From UBA1672 sp964587815 (lineage in GTDB: Bacteria > Pseudomonadota > Alphaproteobacteria > Micavibrionales > Micavibrionaceae), in NCBI GenBank assembly GCA_964587815.1, contig CAZPMH010000001.1, positions 190,850-254,849 on the forward strand: a DNA stretch of 64,000 nucleotides, given 5' to 3'. Under the pieces are notes generated by a model. It did no database searches. It saw only the letters and a program-made list of their open reading frames with translations, and was not told the origin of the DNA. Shown piece by piece: positions 52,617-61,160 of the stretch (positions are counted from its first letter, which is position 1; every line of letters begins with the position of its first letter). Position numbers and translations under genes: made by a program.

Positions 52617-53906
52617 ATGAGACGTGAACCGGGCATAAAATGGTTGTTTATGGATTTGAACAGCTATTTCGCGAGTGTCGAGCAACAAGAGCAACCGCAT
52701 TTGCGCGGCAAGCCTGTGGCGGTGGTGCCGATGGAAACGGAACATACATGTGCGATCGCTGCCAGCTATGAGGCGAAAGCCTATGGCATTAAGACGGGGA
52801 CGATTATTCGGGATGCGCGGCGCATGTGCCCTCATCTGCTTTGCACGCTTGCGCGGCATGATGTTTATGTGCGTTATCACCATTTGATTTTAGAAGAAGT
52901 GATCAAGCACACACCGATTAATAAAGTTTGGTCGATTGATGAACTTTCCAGTCGCCTGCCGCCAAGCAAACGTAATATCGATGATGCGGCTACGATTGCG
53001 CAGAATATCAAGCGCGGGTTATGGGAGCATGTTGGCGAGGCGATTAATTGTTCGATCGGTATTGCGCCGAACTCATTCCTCGCCAAGGTCGCGGGTGAGA
53101 TGAAGAAACCTGACGGGCTTGTGGTTTTGACGCAGGAGGATTTGCCGGGTCCTTTGCTTGATTTGAAGCTGACTGATTTGCCTGGGATCGGTAAGAACAT
53201 GGAAAAACGGCTGTACCGCGCCAATATCACCACGATGGATGCGCTATGGCGGCTTTCACCCAAACATATGCGGCGCATTTGGGGCGCGGTTCAGGGGGAG
53301 CGGTTTTGGTATATGCTTCATGGTTATGATGTTGAGCCGCCCGCGACGGAGACCTCAATGGTGGGGCATAGCCGCGTTCTTGACCCTGATTTGCGCCTGC
53401 CGCATAAGGCGCGGATGATTGCCCGAAAACTGGCTTTCCGCGCGGCGCAACGATTGTGCGGCAAGGGGTTCTTGGCACGGCGGATACGGCTTTCTGCGCG
53501 CACGCCCTACGGTTTGAAATGGTCGAAGGATTTGGCTATTCCGCCGACGGATACTGCGCTGACATTGTTGGATCACTTGGCTTATCTATGGGATCAGCTT
53601 ATGGATGATTTGACGCAGGCGCATTCGCCGGAATATGGCCGGATGAAACTTAAATCGGTTTCTGTGATTTACAGTGATTTGATCGCGCCGCATTTGGCGA
53701 CGGATGATTTGTTGTCCTTTCACGATGCAAAAGCTCAAGAAAAACAGTCGAAGCACAAGGGCTTGCAAGATGCGATTACCACGCTTCAACATAAATATCA
53801 GAAAGATATTGTCTCGTTCGGCATTACGCCGAAGACCTCAGCGGGCTATGTGGGCACGAAGATTGCGTTTTCTCGCGTGCCTGAAAAGGAGGAGTTCTGG
53901 CAATAA
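52617..53906 (+). CDS. Y-family DNA polymerase (DinB-like)
   Basis: Translesion DNA polymerase. The 429-residue protein has the fingers-palm motif WLFMDLNSYFASVEQQEQ (first catalytic Asp; the second position is Asn rather than Asp of typical Pol IV MDMDAFF), KAYGIKTGT, the palm KVWSIDELSSRLPP with D and E, and the helix-hairpin-helix LKLTDLPGIGKNMEKRL. The C-terminal little-finger region is divergent from E. coli DinB. A strong GGAGCAAGGA ribosome binding site precedes the ATG. It is not part of an imuA-imuB-dnaE2 cassette. Confidence 0.88.
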   Translation: MRREPGIKWLFMDLNSYFASVEQQEQPHLRGKPVAVVPMETEHTCAIAASYEAKAYGIKTGTIIRDARRMCPHLLCTLARHDVYVRYHHLILEEVIKHTPINKVWSIDELSSRLPPSKRNIDDAATIAQNIKRGLWEHVGEAINCSIGIAPNSFLAKVAGEMKKPDGLVVLTQEDLPGPLLDLKLTDLPGIGKNMEKRLYRANITTMDALWRLSPKHMRRIWGAVQGERFWYMLHGYDVEPPATETSMVGHSRVLDPDLRLPHKARMIARKLAFRAAQRLCGKGFLARRIRLSARTPYGLKWSKDLAIPPTDTALTLLDHLAYLWDQLMDDLTQAHSPEYGRMKLKSVSVIYSDLIAPHLATDDLLSFHDAKAQEKQSKHKGLQDAITTLQHKYQKDIVSFGITPKTSAGYVGTKIAFSRVPEKEEFWQ

Positions 53907-53979
53907 AGCTATTCAACGCGAGCATATACCTCTTCGTTTTTAATTGCCCTACTCTGCGGTTTTTGATAAGACCCTTGAT

Positions 53980-55371
53980 ATGAAAAAGGATGTTTTACAC
54001 ATTATCGGCGCAGGATTGGCGGGCAGTGAAGCGGCATGGCAGGCGGCCAATATGGGCGTGGATGTGATTTTGCATGAAATGCGCCCTGAACGGCAGACGC
54101 CTGCGCATAAAACGCAGCATTGTGCGGAATTGGTGTGTTCGAATTCCTTCCGATCTGATGATGCGCAGTATAATGCGGTTGGTTTGTTGCATGAAGAAAT
54201 GCGGCGCATGAATTCCCTGATTATGCGCGAGGGCGATAAGGCCGCTGTTCCCGCCGGCGGCGCTTTGGCGGTTGATCGTGATATCTTCTCAAGTAATGTG
54301 ACTGAGGCGTTGCAGGCGCATCCACGTATTACTTTGGAGCGTGGTGAGATTGCAGGATTACCGCCCGAAGAGTGGAAGCATGTGATCATTGCAACGGGGC
54401 CTTTGACTTCAGATGCGTTGGCGCGTGATATTCAAGCGATGACGGGTGAAGACGCGCTTGCGTTTTTTGATGCACTCGCGCCGATTGTGCATTTGGACAG
54501 CATTGATATGGATCAAGCGTGGTTTCAATCGCGTTATGATAAGGCTGGCCCTGCAGGAACGGGGAAAGACTATCTCAACTGCCCGATGAATAAGGCGCAG
54601 TATGAGGCATTTATTGATGCCTTAGTCAGTGCGGAATATGGCGAGTTTAAAGAGTGGGAGAAGGACACGCCCTATTTTGAAGGGTGCATGCCAATTGAGG
54701 TGATGGCGGAGCGCGGCGTTGAAACGTTGCGCTTTGGGCCGATGAAACCTGTTGGTTTAACCAACCCGCACAGCGACGAGAAGCCCTACGCCGTTGTGCA
54801 GTTGCGGCAGGATAATGCGCTTGGCACGCTGTATAACATTGTCGGGTTTCAAACCAAGATGAAATATGGTGAACAGGTTCGCGTGTTTCGCATGATTCCC
54901 GGATTAGAGACTGCAGAATTTGCGCGACTGGGCGGTATGCATCGCAACACATTTTTGAACTCCCCTATATTGCTGGACAATATGCTGCGCTTAAAGAAGA
55001 TGCCGCGCATTCGTTTTGCAGGGCAGATCACAGGATGTGAAGGGTATGTTGAGAGCGCATCTGTCGGCTTAATGGCCGGGCGCTTTGCTGCAGCGGAGAT
55101 ATTAAACCAAGAGCCTGAAAGGCCGCCCGAAACGACAGCCCTTGGTGCTTTGCTGCATCATGTTACAGGTGGCGCAAACCCTGAGACATTTCAGCCGATG
55201 AATATTAATTTCGGCCTCTTCCCCTTGCCGCCCGATGAAATGTTGCGCCCCGTGCAAGAGAATGGTAAGCGCAAGAAATTAAAGGGCAAAGACAGGAAAA
55301 AAGTTTATAGTGATATTGCGCTGCGTGATCTTGATAAATGGATTAACGCCGATGATACGATTGCGGCGTAA
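53980..55371 (+). CDS. trmFO: tRNA uracil-54 methyltransferase (folate-dependent) TrmFO
   Basis: FAD- and methylenetetrahydrofolate-dependent enzyme that makes m5U54 in tRNA; it replaces TrmA in many bacteria. The 463-residue protein (from ATG 53980) starts with VLHIIGAGLAGSEAAWQAANMGV, then LHEMRPERQTPAHKTQHCAELVCSNSFRSDD, and later GYVESASVGLMAGRFAA. The open frame runs to a TTG 36 bases upstream, but that start lacks support. Overlaps the start of the lipase gene. Confidence 0.95.
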   Translation: MKKDVLHIIGAGLAGSEAAWQAANMGVDVILHEMRPERQTPAHKTQHCAELVCSNSFRSDDAQYNAVGLLHEEMRRMNSLIMREGDKAAVPAGGALAVDRDIFSSNVTEALQAHPRITLERGEIAGLPPEEWKHVIIATGPLTSDALARDIQAMTGEDALAFFDALAPIVHLDSIDMDQAWFQSRYDKAGPAGTGKDYLNCPMNKAQYEAFIDALVSAEYGEFKEWEKDTPYFEGCMPIEVMAERGVETLRFGPMKPVGLTNPHSDEKPYAVVQLRQDNALGTLYNIVGFQTKMKYGEQVRVFRMIPGLETAEFARLGGMHRNTFLNSPILLDNMLRLKKMPRIRFAGQITGCEGYVESASVGLMAGRFAAAEILNQEPERPPETTALGALLHHVTGGANPETFQPMNINFGLFPLPPDEMLRPVQENGKRKKLKGKDRKKVYSDIALRDLDKWINADDTIAA

Positions 55372-56113
55372 CATTTTATTATGCGTGTTTGTCCTGATGC
55401 TAGGGTCGTGCACAACTTTAAAGGATAAACAAATGAGTGAGCCAGAGAACAAAGATCTTGTTATATTCTTGCATGGCATTTTGCGCAGCAATATGGACAT
55501 GTCCTTTCTGCAAAAGTTCTTTAAAAAGAGAGCGTATAATACGCTTAATATTCTCTACCCCTCGCGAGAGCAGAATATTGAGGGCTTAAGTGATTTTGTT
55601 CATGCCGAAATTTTAAAATCACCCGATTACGGAGATGACGTAACGATTCATTTTGTGACGCATTCTATGGGCGGTTTGCTGGCGCGGTATTATATTGCGC
55701 GGCAGAAGCCCAAGAATTTGGGTAAGGTTGTGATGCTTGGCACGCCGAATACAGGGAGCGAATTTGCTGACTGGCTTTCGGATGCGAAAATGCTAGGCCC
55801 GATTTTTAGAAATGTCTTTGGCCCTGCAAGTGCACAGCTTAGGACTGATTACAAGCATATTGACGGCGATATCACCTACCCGCTTGGCGTGATTGCGGGA
55901 AGTATGTCTGTAAACCCCCTTGCGCCATGGGTTTTGGTTGGGGAGCATGACGGGATCGTACCGGTGGAGCGCACAAAGATTGAGGGTATGAAAGACCATA
56001 TTGTTATGCCCGCAACACATAGCTTTATGATGTTTAATAAGGATGTGATGGCACAAGCGTTATATTTCATTGAGAATGATCGTTTTGACCATTCGAAGAT
56101 CGCGCCCAAGTAA
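55352..56113 (+). CDS. Lipoprotein alpha/beta hydrolase (putative lipase)
   Basis: Alpha/beta hydrolase with the nucleophile serine in THSMGGLLARYY, an oxyanion region LVIFLHGILRS and the late acid and histidine in GEHDGIVP and ATHSFM. From ATG 55352 the protein (253 residues) has a signal peptide with lipobox MLGSC; this start overlaps the trmFO stop by 20 bases. A second ATG at 55433 has a better ribosome binding site (AAGGATAAACAA) and would give a cytoplasmic form. A PGAP1/lipase-like role on the envelope is inferred; substrate unknown. Convergent with the Lrp gene. Confidence 0.82.
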   Translation: MIRLRRNILLCVFVLMLGSCTTLKDKQMSEPENKDLVIFLHGILRSNMDMSFLQKFFKKRAYNTLNILYPSREQNIEGLSDFVHAEILKSPDYGDDVTIHFVTHSMGGLLARYYIARQKPKNLGKVVMLGTPNTGSEFADWLSDAKMLGPIFRNVFGPASAQLRTDYKHIDGDITYPLGVIAGSMSVNPLAPWVLVGEHDGIVPVERTKIEGMKDHIVMPATHSFMMFNKDVMAQALYFIENDRFDHSKIAPK

Positions 56114-56120
56114 GTTCGCC

Positions 56121-56591
56121 CTATTCTATCGGCACGCCATTCAAGGATTTTGACGGGCGGATGGAGAGATAATTTTCTACATATTCGACGTTCGTGACCT
56201 GCTCCAGTCTTTTTGAAACGAATCCTTCATACTCATCTTTTGTTCTTGAGACGATTTTTAGCAAAAGGTCAAACTTTCCATCTATGACGTGGCATTCGCG
56301 TACGGCAGACAGGTCAAAAACGTATTTTTCGAATTTCTGTAACGCTTTTTCAGAATTGTCCTTTAATTTTACAGACACAAAGCCACTGACGTCGTAGCCG
56401 AGTTTCTGCGGATCAATTTCCGCATAATACTTTCTGATATAGCCCAAATTTTTAAGAATTTTAACACGACGTAAGCATGGCGGTGCAGAAATACCGACAT
56501 TTTTTGCAAGATCTACGTTTGATATACGACCATTTTCCTGAAGATTTTTTAAGATATTTCTATCAATTCTATCGAGTTGTGATCGTTTCAT
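56121..56591 (-). CDS. Lrp/AsnC-family transcriptional regulator
   Basis: A 156-residue regulator with an N-terminal helix-turn-helix (RIDRNILKNLQENGRISNVDLAKNVGISAPPCLRRV) and a C-terminal RAM effector domain ending with VEYVENYLSIRPSK. It probably responds to an amino acid and controls metabolism or transport; the effector is not deducible. The shared 128-base divergent region with the ELM1-like gene may contain its operator. Confidence 0.95.
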   Translation of the reverse strand: MKRSQLDRIDRNILKNLQENGRISNVDLAKNVGISAPPCLRRVKILKNLGYIRKYYAEIDPQKLGYDVSGFVSVKLKDNSEKALQKFEKYVFDLSAVRECHVIDGKFDLLLKIVSRTKDEYEGFVSKRLEQVTNVEYVENYLSIRPSKSLNGVPIE

Positions 56592-56719
56592 AAACGGAGC
56601 ATCCTTTACTTTTCGTTTTTGCGATTCTTATTTTTGGGATAAACTTGTATAAAGTTACACAGCCTTATTTTCAAGAATTTTAAACTGTAATTTTTTAAAT
56701 TGCATAATTTACATCATTT

Positions 56720-57694
56720 ATGACACATAAAAATTTAACATCACCCGTATGGGTTGTAACCGAAGGCATTGCAGGCACCGAGAATCAGTGCGTGGGCGTG
56801 GCGGAGCATATTGCGCGTGACTATGGTCTTCGTTTTGACGTCCTTAGAGTCGGGCTGCATGAACCTTGGCGCACCCTATCGCCGTATATAAAATTTGAGA
56901 GCGCGCGGAGTTTTGACCCGCCACTGACACCGCCTTGGCCTAAGCTGCTGATAACAAGCGGACGTAAGGCGATTGCCGTGTCACGCTATATAAAGGCTCA
57001 AAGCAAGGGCCAAACGAAAACGTTGCACATCCAAGACCCGCGCGTTTCTTCTGGGCAGTTTGATCTGGTTGCCGTGCCGCATCACGACCCGATGCGTGGG
57101 GACAATGTTATTGTCACGGATGCAAGCCCTAACAAGATTACACAAGAGCGTTTGGATCAGAGCGCGCACGATTTCCCCCATCTTGAGCAAATGCAAAGGC
57201 CACGCATTGCCGTTTTGATTGGCGGAAACAGTAAGGCTTACACTTTATCAAGGCAGCTCACAGAACGATTGGCCGAGCGCCTGAGCGATGTTGAAGGCTC
57301 ACTCATGGTGACCTGTTCTCGCAGGACGGGAGAAGAAAACCGCAAAATTCTTGAAACCTTTCTAGACAAGCCTCCGAATTATTTTTGGAACGGTGAAGGC
57401 GAGAATCCCTACTTCGCTTATCTGGCCTTGGCTGATTATATTTTAGTCACGGCAGATAGTGCGTCAATGATTTCAGAAGCCTGCACAACGGGGAAGCCTG
57501 TTTATATGATTGAATTGGATGGCGGCGCAAAGCGGATAGATCGACTGCATGCGCATTTGATTGAAAAAGGATGTTTAAGAATTTTTGATGGGCAGTTAGA
57601 GACGTATGAATACACGCCGCTCAATGATGCAAGGATGGTGGCAGATGAGGTAAAGAAACGCTTTGGGGCTTTACTCAGCGGTGATGATGGTTAA
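56720..57694 (+). CDS. ELM1/mitochondrial-fission-like glycosyltransferase-fold protein
   Basis: A 324-residue member of the ELM1 family (DUF1022), known from plant mitochondria where ELM1 recruits dynamin for fission; bacterial homologues have a glycosyltransferase-B-like fold and unknown function. Visible blocks are VWVVTEGIAGTENQCVGVAEHIARDYGL, LLITSGRKAIAVSRYI, HIQDPRVSSGQFDLVAVPHHDP and ILVTADSASMISEACTTGKPVYMIEL. The last block resembles nucleotide-sugar-binding loops. 33 bases separate it from trxB, so co-transcription is likely. Confidence 0.88.
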   Translation: MTHKNLTSPVWVVTEGIAGTENQCVGVAEHIARDYGLRFDVLRVGLHEPWRTLSPYIKFESARSFDPPLTPPWPKLLITSGRKAIAVSRYIKAQSKGQTKTLHIQDPRVSSGQFDLVAVPHHDPMRGDNVIVTDASPNKITQERLDQSAHDFPHLEQMQRPRIAVLIGGNSKAYTLSRQLTERLAERLSDVEGSLMVTCSRRTGEENRKILETFLDKPPNYFWNGEGENPYFAYLALADYILVTADSASMISEACTTGKPVYMIELDGGAKRIDRLHAHLIEKGCLRIFDGQLETYEYTPLNDARMVADEVKKRFGALLSGDDG

Positions 57695-57727
57695 GATGAT
57701 TTTTATGAGTATTAGAAAGATTAGATT

Positions 57728-58696
57728 ATGAGTGAACAGAACCATACAAAAGTTTTGATTGTCGGCTCGGGGCCGGCTGGATATACGGCAGCTATATATG
57801 CCGCGCGGGCGGGTTTGAATCCAATCCTTGTGACGGGTCATGAACCTGGCGGGCAGTTGATGATTACCACAGAAGTTGAGAATTACCCGGGCTTTGCTGA
57901 CGTTATTGAGGGCCCGTGGTTGATGGAACAAATGCGTAAGCAGGCCGAGCATGTAGGTACGGATTTACGCAGTGATTATATTCAAAATGTTGATTTATCG
58001 AAACGCCCTTACACGGCAACAGGTGACTCAGGTACGGTTTACACGGGTGAGACGCTGATCATTGCCACAGGTGCGAAGGCACGCTGGCTTGGCTTGCCGT
58101 CTGAGCAACAATATCAGGGGCGCGGCGTTTCGGCCTGTGCGACGTGTGACGGGTTTTTCTTTAAGGGTAAAGAGGTCGCGATTGTGGGCGGTGGTAATTC
58201 CGCCGTTGAAGAAGCACTGTTCTTAACAAACTTCTGTTCAAAAGTGACCGTAATTCATCGCCGCGATTCTTTGCGCGCGGAAAAAATCATGCAAGAGCGA
58301 CTGTTCGCCAATGAAAAGGTCGAGATGCTGTGGGATCATACGGTAGATGAGGTTCTGGGTGATGAGAGTGGCATGACGGGTTTGCGTATTCGTAACGTGA
58401 AAGACGGATCGGAGCGAGAAATAGAAAAGTCAGGCTTGTTTATCGCTATCGGTCATGAACCTGCGACGGACTTATTTAAGGGTCAGCTTGATATGGATGA
58501 GAGCGGGTATTTGATTACCGCACCTGATTCGACGTTGACCTCTATTCCGGGCGTTTATGGTGCAGGTGATGTTTCCGACCACACGTATCGTCAGGCTGTT
58601 ACGGCCGCTGGTATGGGATGTATGGCGGCGTTGGAGGCTGATCGTTTTTTAAGTGCACAAGGAAATAGCGAAGAAACGGCACAGGCAGCGGAATAA
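57728..58696 (+). CDS. trxB: Thioredoxin reductase
   Basis: NADPH-dependent FAD enzyme that reduces thioredoxin. The 322-residue protein has FAD-binding LIVGSGPAGYTAAIYAARAG, the redox pair C137-xx-C140 in VSACATCDGFFF, NADPH-binding AIVGGGNSAVEEALFL and the C-terminal GVYGAGDVSDHTYRQAVTAAGMG. It follows the ELM1-like gene and precedes a LysR-type regulator gene by 36 bases. Confidence 0.97.
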   Translation: MSEQNHTKVLIVGSGPAGYTAAIYAARAGLNPILVTGHEPGGQLMITTEVENYPGFADVIEGPWLMEQMRKQAEHVGTDLRSDYIQNVDLSKRPYTATGDSGTVYTGETLIIATGAKARWLGLPSEQQYQGRGVSACATCDGFFFKGKEVAIVGGGNSAVEEALFLTNFCSKVTVIHRRDSLRAEKIMQERLFANEKVEMLWDHTVDEVLGDESGMTGLRIRNVKDGSEREIEKSGLFIAIGHEPATDLFKGQLDMDESGYLITAPDSTLTSIPGVYGAGDVSDHTYRQAVTAAGMGCMAALEADRFLSAQGNSEETAQAAE

Positions 58697-58732
58697 CACC
58701 CTTTGTCTTAGTCATTTGGGATAAGCACTTCT

Positions 58733-59611
58733 ATGGATTGGGATAAGTTAAGAATATTCAAGGCGGTTGCTGACGCGGGGAGCTTTACCCATGCAGGCGA
58801 TGTTCTGAATTTGAGCCAGTCTGCTATATCACGGCAAATCAGTACATTAGAAAAATCGCTTGGCTTGACGTTATTTCATCGACATGCGCGCGGGCTTGTT
58901 CTGACCGAGCAAGGTGAAATGCTGCTCAATACAACGCATGAGGTTTTTGAAAAATTGGAGCGTGTGCAAACGCGGCTTCAGGATTCGAGCGTTTTGCCTG
59001 AGGGCCCCTTACGCCTTACCACGGTTGAGTTTATTGCCTCCACATGGCTTACGCCGCAAATCCCCTCTTTCCGTGCGCTTTATCCGAAAATCGAGATGAC
59101 CCTTTTGCTTGATGATCGCGTTTATGACCTCAATCGTCGCGAGGCCGATGTTGCGATTCGTCTGCATAAAGTTGAAAACAACGATCTGATAGAGCGTCAC
59201 ATGACATCTATTGATTTTTCTTTGTGTGCATCAAAAGATTATCTGGCGCGTAATGGTAAACCGTCGAAGCCGACAGATTTTCACAACCATCTTGTTATCG
59301 GATATCCGCGTAACACCCATACGCCGTTTCGCAAGCCGAATTGGACACTTAATTCTCTTGGTATTGAGCTGGAGAACAATCCGAATGTTTTGCTGATCAA
59401 TTCAATGCATGCTCGCTATTCCGCTGTTAAGGATCACGTTGGTATTTCTGTATTGCCGCAATATCTGGTTCGACAAGACCCCGATATTGAGGTTTTGATG
59501 CCTGATTTGAAAATTCCCTCTGTCGATATGTATTTCGTTTATCCGCAGGAACGGAGACATTCAAACAGAATCAAAGTTTTACAAGATTTTCTGTTCCAAA
59601 ACATAAAGTAA
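58733..59611 (+). CDS. LysR-type transcriptional regulator
   Basis: A 292-residue regulator with an N-terminal winged helix-turn-helix (WDKLRIFKAVADAGSFTHAGDVLNLSQSAISRQISTLEKSLG) and a C-terminal effector-binding domain. It is on the same strand as trxB after 36 bases, which might indicate co-expression rather than the usual divergent control arrangement, so it is probably not an OxyR; OxyR redox cysteines are not seen in the expected place. Confidence 0.95.
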   Translation: MDWDKLRIFKAVADAGSFTHAGDVLNLSQSAISRQISTLEKSLGLTLFHRHARGLVLTEQGEMLLNTTHEVFEKLERVQTRLQDSSVLPEGPLRLTTVEFIASTWLTPQIPSFRALYPKIEMTLLLDDRVYDLNRREADVAIRLHKVENNDLIERHMTSIDFSLCASKDYLARNGKPSKPTDFHNHLVIGYPRNTHTPFRKPNWTLNSLGIELENNPNVLLINSMHARYSAVKDHVGISVLPQYLVRQDPDIEVLMPDLKIPSVDMYFVYPQERRHSNRIKVLQDFLFQNIK

Positions 59612-59672
59612 TAACAATTCAAAAACCCTTATGCCATGCATTTATCGCATAGCGCTGGTGTGATTTTACCGT

Positions 59673-59700
59673 TTGTTATCTTTTTCTAATATACTATACT
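59673..59700 (+). promoter_or_regulatory. Promoter of the candidate small RNA
   Basis: TTGTTA (59673-59678), 16 bases, TATACT (59695-59700). Both boxes are good sigma70 matches, in a gap where no protein-coding gene begins for another 190 bases. Confidence 0.6.
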
Positions 59701-59706
59701 TAAGTA

Positions 59707-59818
59707 AGTACAGAGTATTTGTACAAGGAGTAAAGTTCCTTACGCTCCCCTCCCACAGGAGTGTTAAAAACCTCCCTGTTCAACTTTGCCGGAGTCCCGA
59801 AACGGACTTCCGGTTTTT
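59707..59818 (+). ncRNA. Candidate small RNA with CU-rich anti-Shine-Dalgarno motifs
   Basis: The 276-base gap between the LysR and hydrolase genes holds a promoter followed about 90 bases later by a strong terminator, giving a transcript of about 110 bases with no open frame of note. It contains CTCCCCTCCC (59745-59754) and CCTCCC (59771-59776), complementary to Shine-Dalgarno sequences and reminiscent of the CCUCC-loop small RNAs of alphaproteobacteria (alpha-r14 / cuckoo type). An ACAGG / CCTGT stem brackets the second motif. The 5' end is estimated from the -10 box. An untranslated leader of the downstream gene is a weaker alternative since a terminator intervenes. Confidence 0.55.
59789..59818 (+). 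terminator. Strong rho-independent terminator of the candidate small RNA
   Basis: CCGGA plus GTCC pair with GGAC and TCCGG (one bulged T) around a 6-base loop, followed by TTTTT. Confidence 0.88.
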
Positions 59819-59887
59819 CTTTTATGTTCTTGCAGCATTATGCTATGCTTATATTCAAATTTGGGTTGATATAATAAATAAAAAATT

Positions 59888-61120
59888 ATGAGTATTACTG
59901 GGAAATTTAATGCAAGTGAATTGCTGCGCCGCTTGAGCTGGATCACATCTGAAGATGAGAATCTGCCGCATGACCCTGTAACCTATGACAATCTTGTACA
60001 TATTGACCCGGATACGCTACCGCCGAACTGGGAGTTGATTGACTATGATCCCGCAGGAATTCAGACTAATTGCATCCGTGCACGCGCTTTAAATGATGAC
60101 CCGACACATAAGGTCACGTTTTTCTCAGGTTTTAAGGCGAATATGGATGTTTTTGATCAGCCACGGGTGCGCGCCCTCCAACGATTCGGTGTTGAGATTG
60201 ACATCATTATTCTTCCTGATCCAGGTAAGAATGTAGGCTATCTTCATGATAATAAGGCCGTTGTTGCAGACACTTTAGTGCATAACCCTCCTCCCGGTGC
60301 ATTTCGCGAAGGGATCCCCCATTTTATTTTCGGGCACTCTCTTGGTGGGCGCGCAGTTTTATCGAACATGTTGGATGACGATTTTGCCGAGCAGGTTGCA
60401 GATAACTATGACGGGTTCATCGGGATCGCACCGCATTTTACGTCACCCTATCGTTCGAAGATGCTTACAAGCGGCTTGTTTGCAGCTTATTGCAAAATGT
60501 TTCCTGATCGTACGTATGGCGAAGCGCCGCTGGATTGGATGAAGCCGGCCGTTGAACAGTTCAGTGAAACAATTAGAGATGGCTACGCAAAAGTTCTCAG
60601 GCGTGCGCGTGAGAACAAGGCCAAGGAATATTCGCCGACCACGACCGGGAATACACGAATCACATATGGTCAGATTCACTATTCCAACATTGAGGGGGAG
60701 AATTTGCACAGGCGAATTACTGAAGGCGGAGTGCCAGATGCCGCTTATGACTTCCCAATGATTTTTATGGGCGGCAAACACGATTTTGTTGCAGCGCCAG
60801 AGTATATTGAGAGTATGGCGCTTGTTTATGGCGCTGATTATTATGAGTTTGATGCCTACCACCACCCTTTGCTTGAATCGAGAGAGGCTCGAAGCCTTGC
60901 GATAGGTGCAATGCGGATTGGTAGCGATAATTGGGAAACCGCCCTACCCCTCGCTTATCCCGGTTCATATCGTGACCCGAATTTAGCAAAAGAACCGGAA
61001 GAGTTACCTGAGGCAGACGAAGAGCCACCGATTTTAGATCAAGAGTTTGAAATTGAGCATGGCTACGATTCGGAAGCCTTCACGCGAGAACGAGAACATC
61101 CCGACGTTTCCCTCGGCTAA
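59888..61120 (+). CDS. Alpha/beta hydrolase, serine-aminopeptidase/lysophospholipase-like
   Basis: A 410-residue cytoplasmic protein with the alpha/beta hydrolase core in residues about 70-340: VTFFSGFKANMDVFDQPRVRALQRFG, the nucleophile S151 in FIFGHSLGGRAVLSN, the acid in MGGKHDFVAAPEY and the histidine in AYHHPLLESREARSL. This layout is that of monoglyceride-lipase or lysophospholipase-like (S33) enzymes. A C-terminal tail of about 60 residues is rich in Glu/Asp/Pro and probably disordered. Substrate unknown. Preceded by the small RNA's terminator and convergent with the aminotransferase. Confidence 0.88.
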   Translation: MSITGKFNASELLRRLSWITSEDENLPHDPVTYDNLVHIDPDTLPPNWELIDYDPAGIQTNCIRARALNDDPTHKVTFFSGFKANMDVFDQPRVRALQRFGVEIDIIILPDPGKNVGYLHDNKAVVADTLVHNPPPGAFREGIPHFIFGHSLGGRAVLSNMLDDDFAEQVADNYDGFIGIAPHFTSPYRSKMLTSGLFAAYCKMFPDRTYGEAPLDWMKPAVEQFSETIRDGYAKVLRRARENKAKEYSPTTTGNTRITYGQIHYSNIEGENLHRRITEGGVPDAAYDFPMIFMGGKHDFVAAPEYIESMALVYGADYYEFDAYHHPLLESREARSLAIGAMRIGSDNWETALPLAYPGSYRDPNLAKEPEELPEADEEPPILDQEFEIEHGYDSEAFTREREHPDVSLG

Positions 61121-61160
61121 TTCCCCCGCCCTGACTTACGTCTCAATTTTCTTAAAGTGT

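Noticed and set aside
59673..59891. 72-codon frame in the gap before the hydrolase gene
   Set aside because: It covers the promoter and terminator of the candidate small RNA, starts with TTG in the -35 box, and its translation is unlike a protein. The non-coding RNA explanation fits better.
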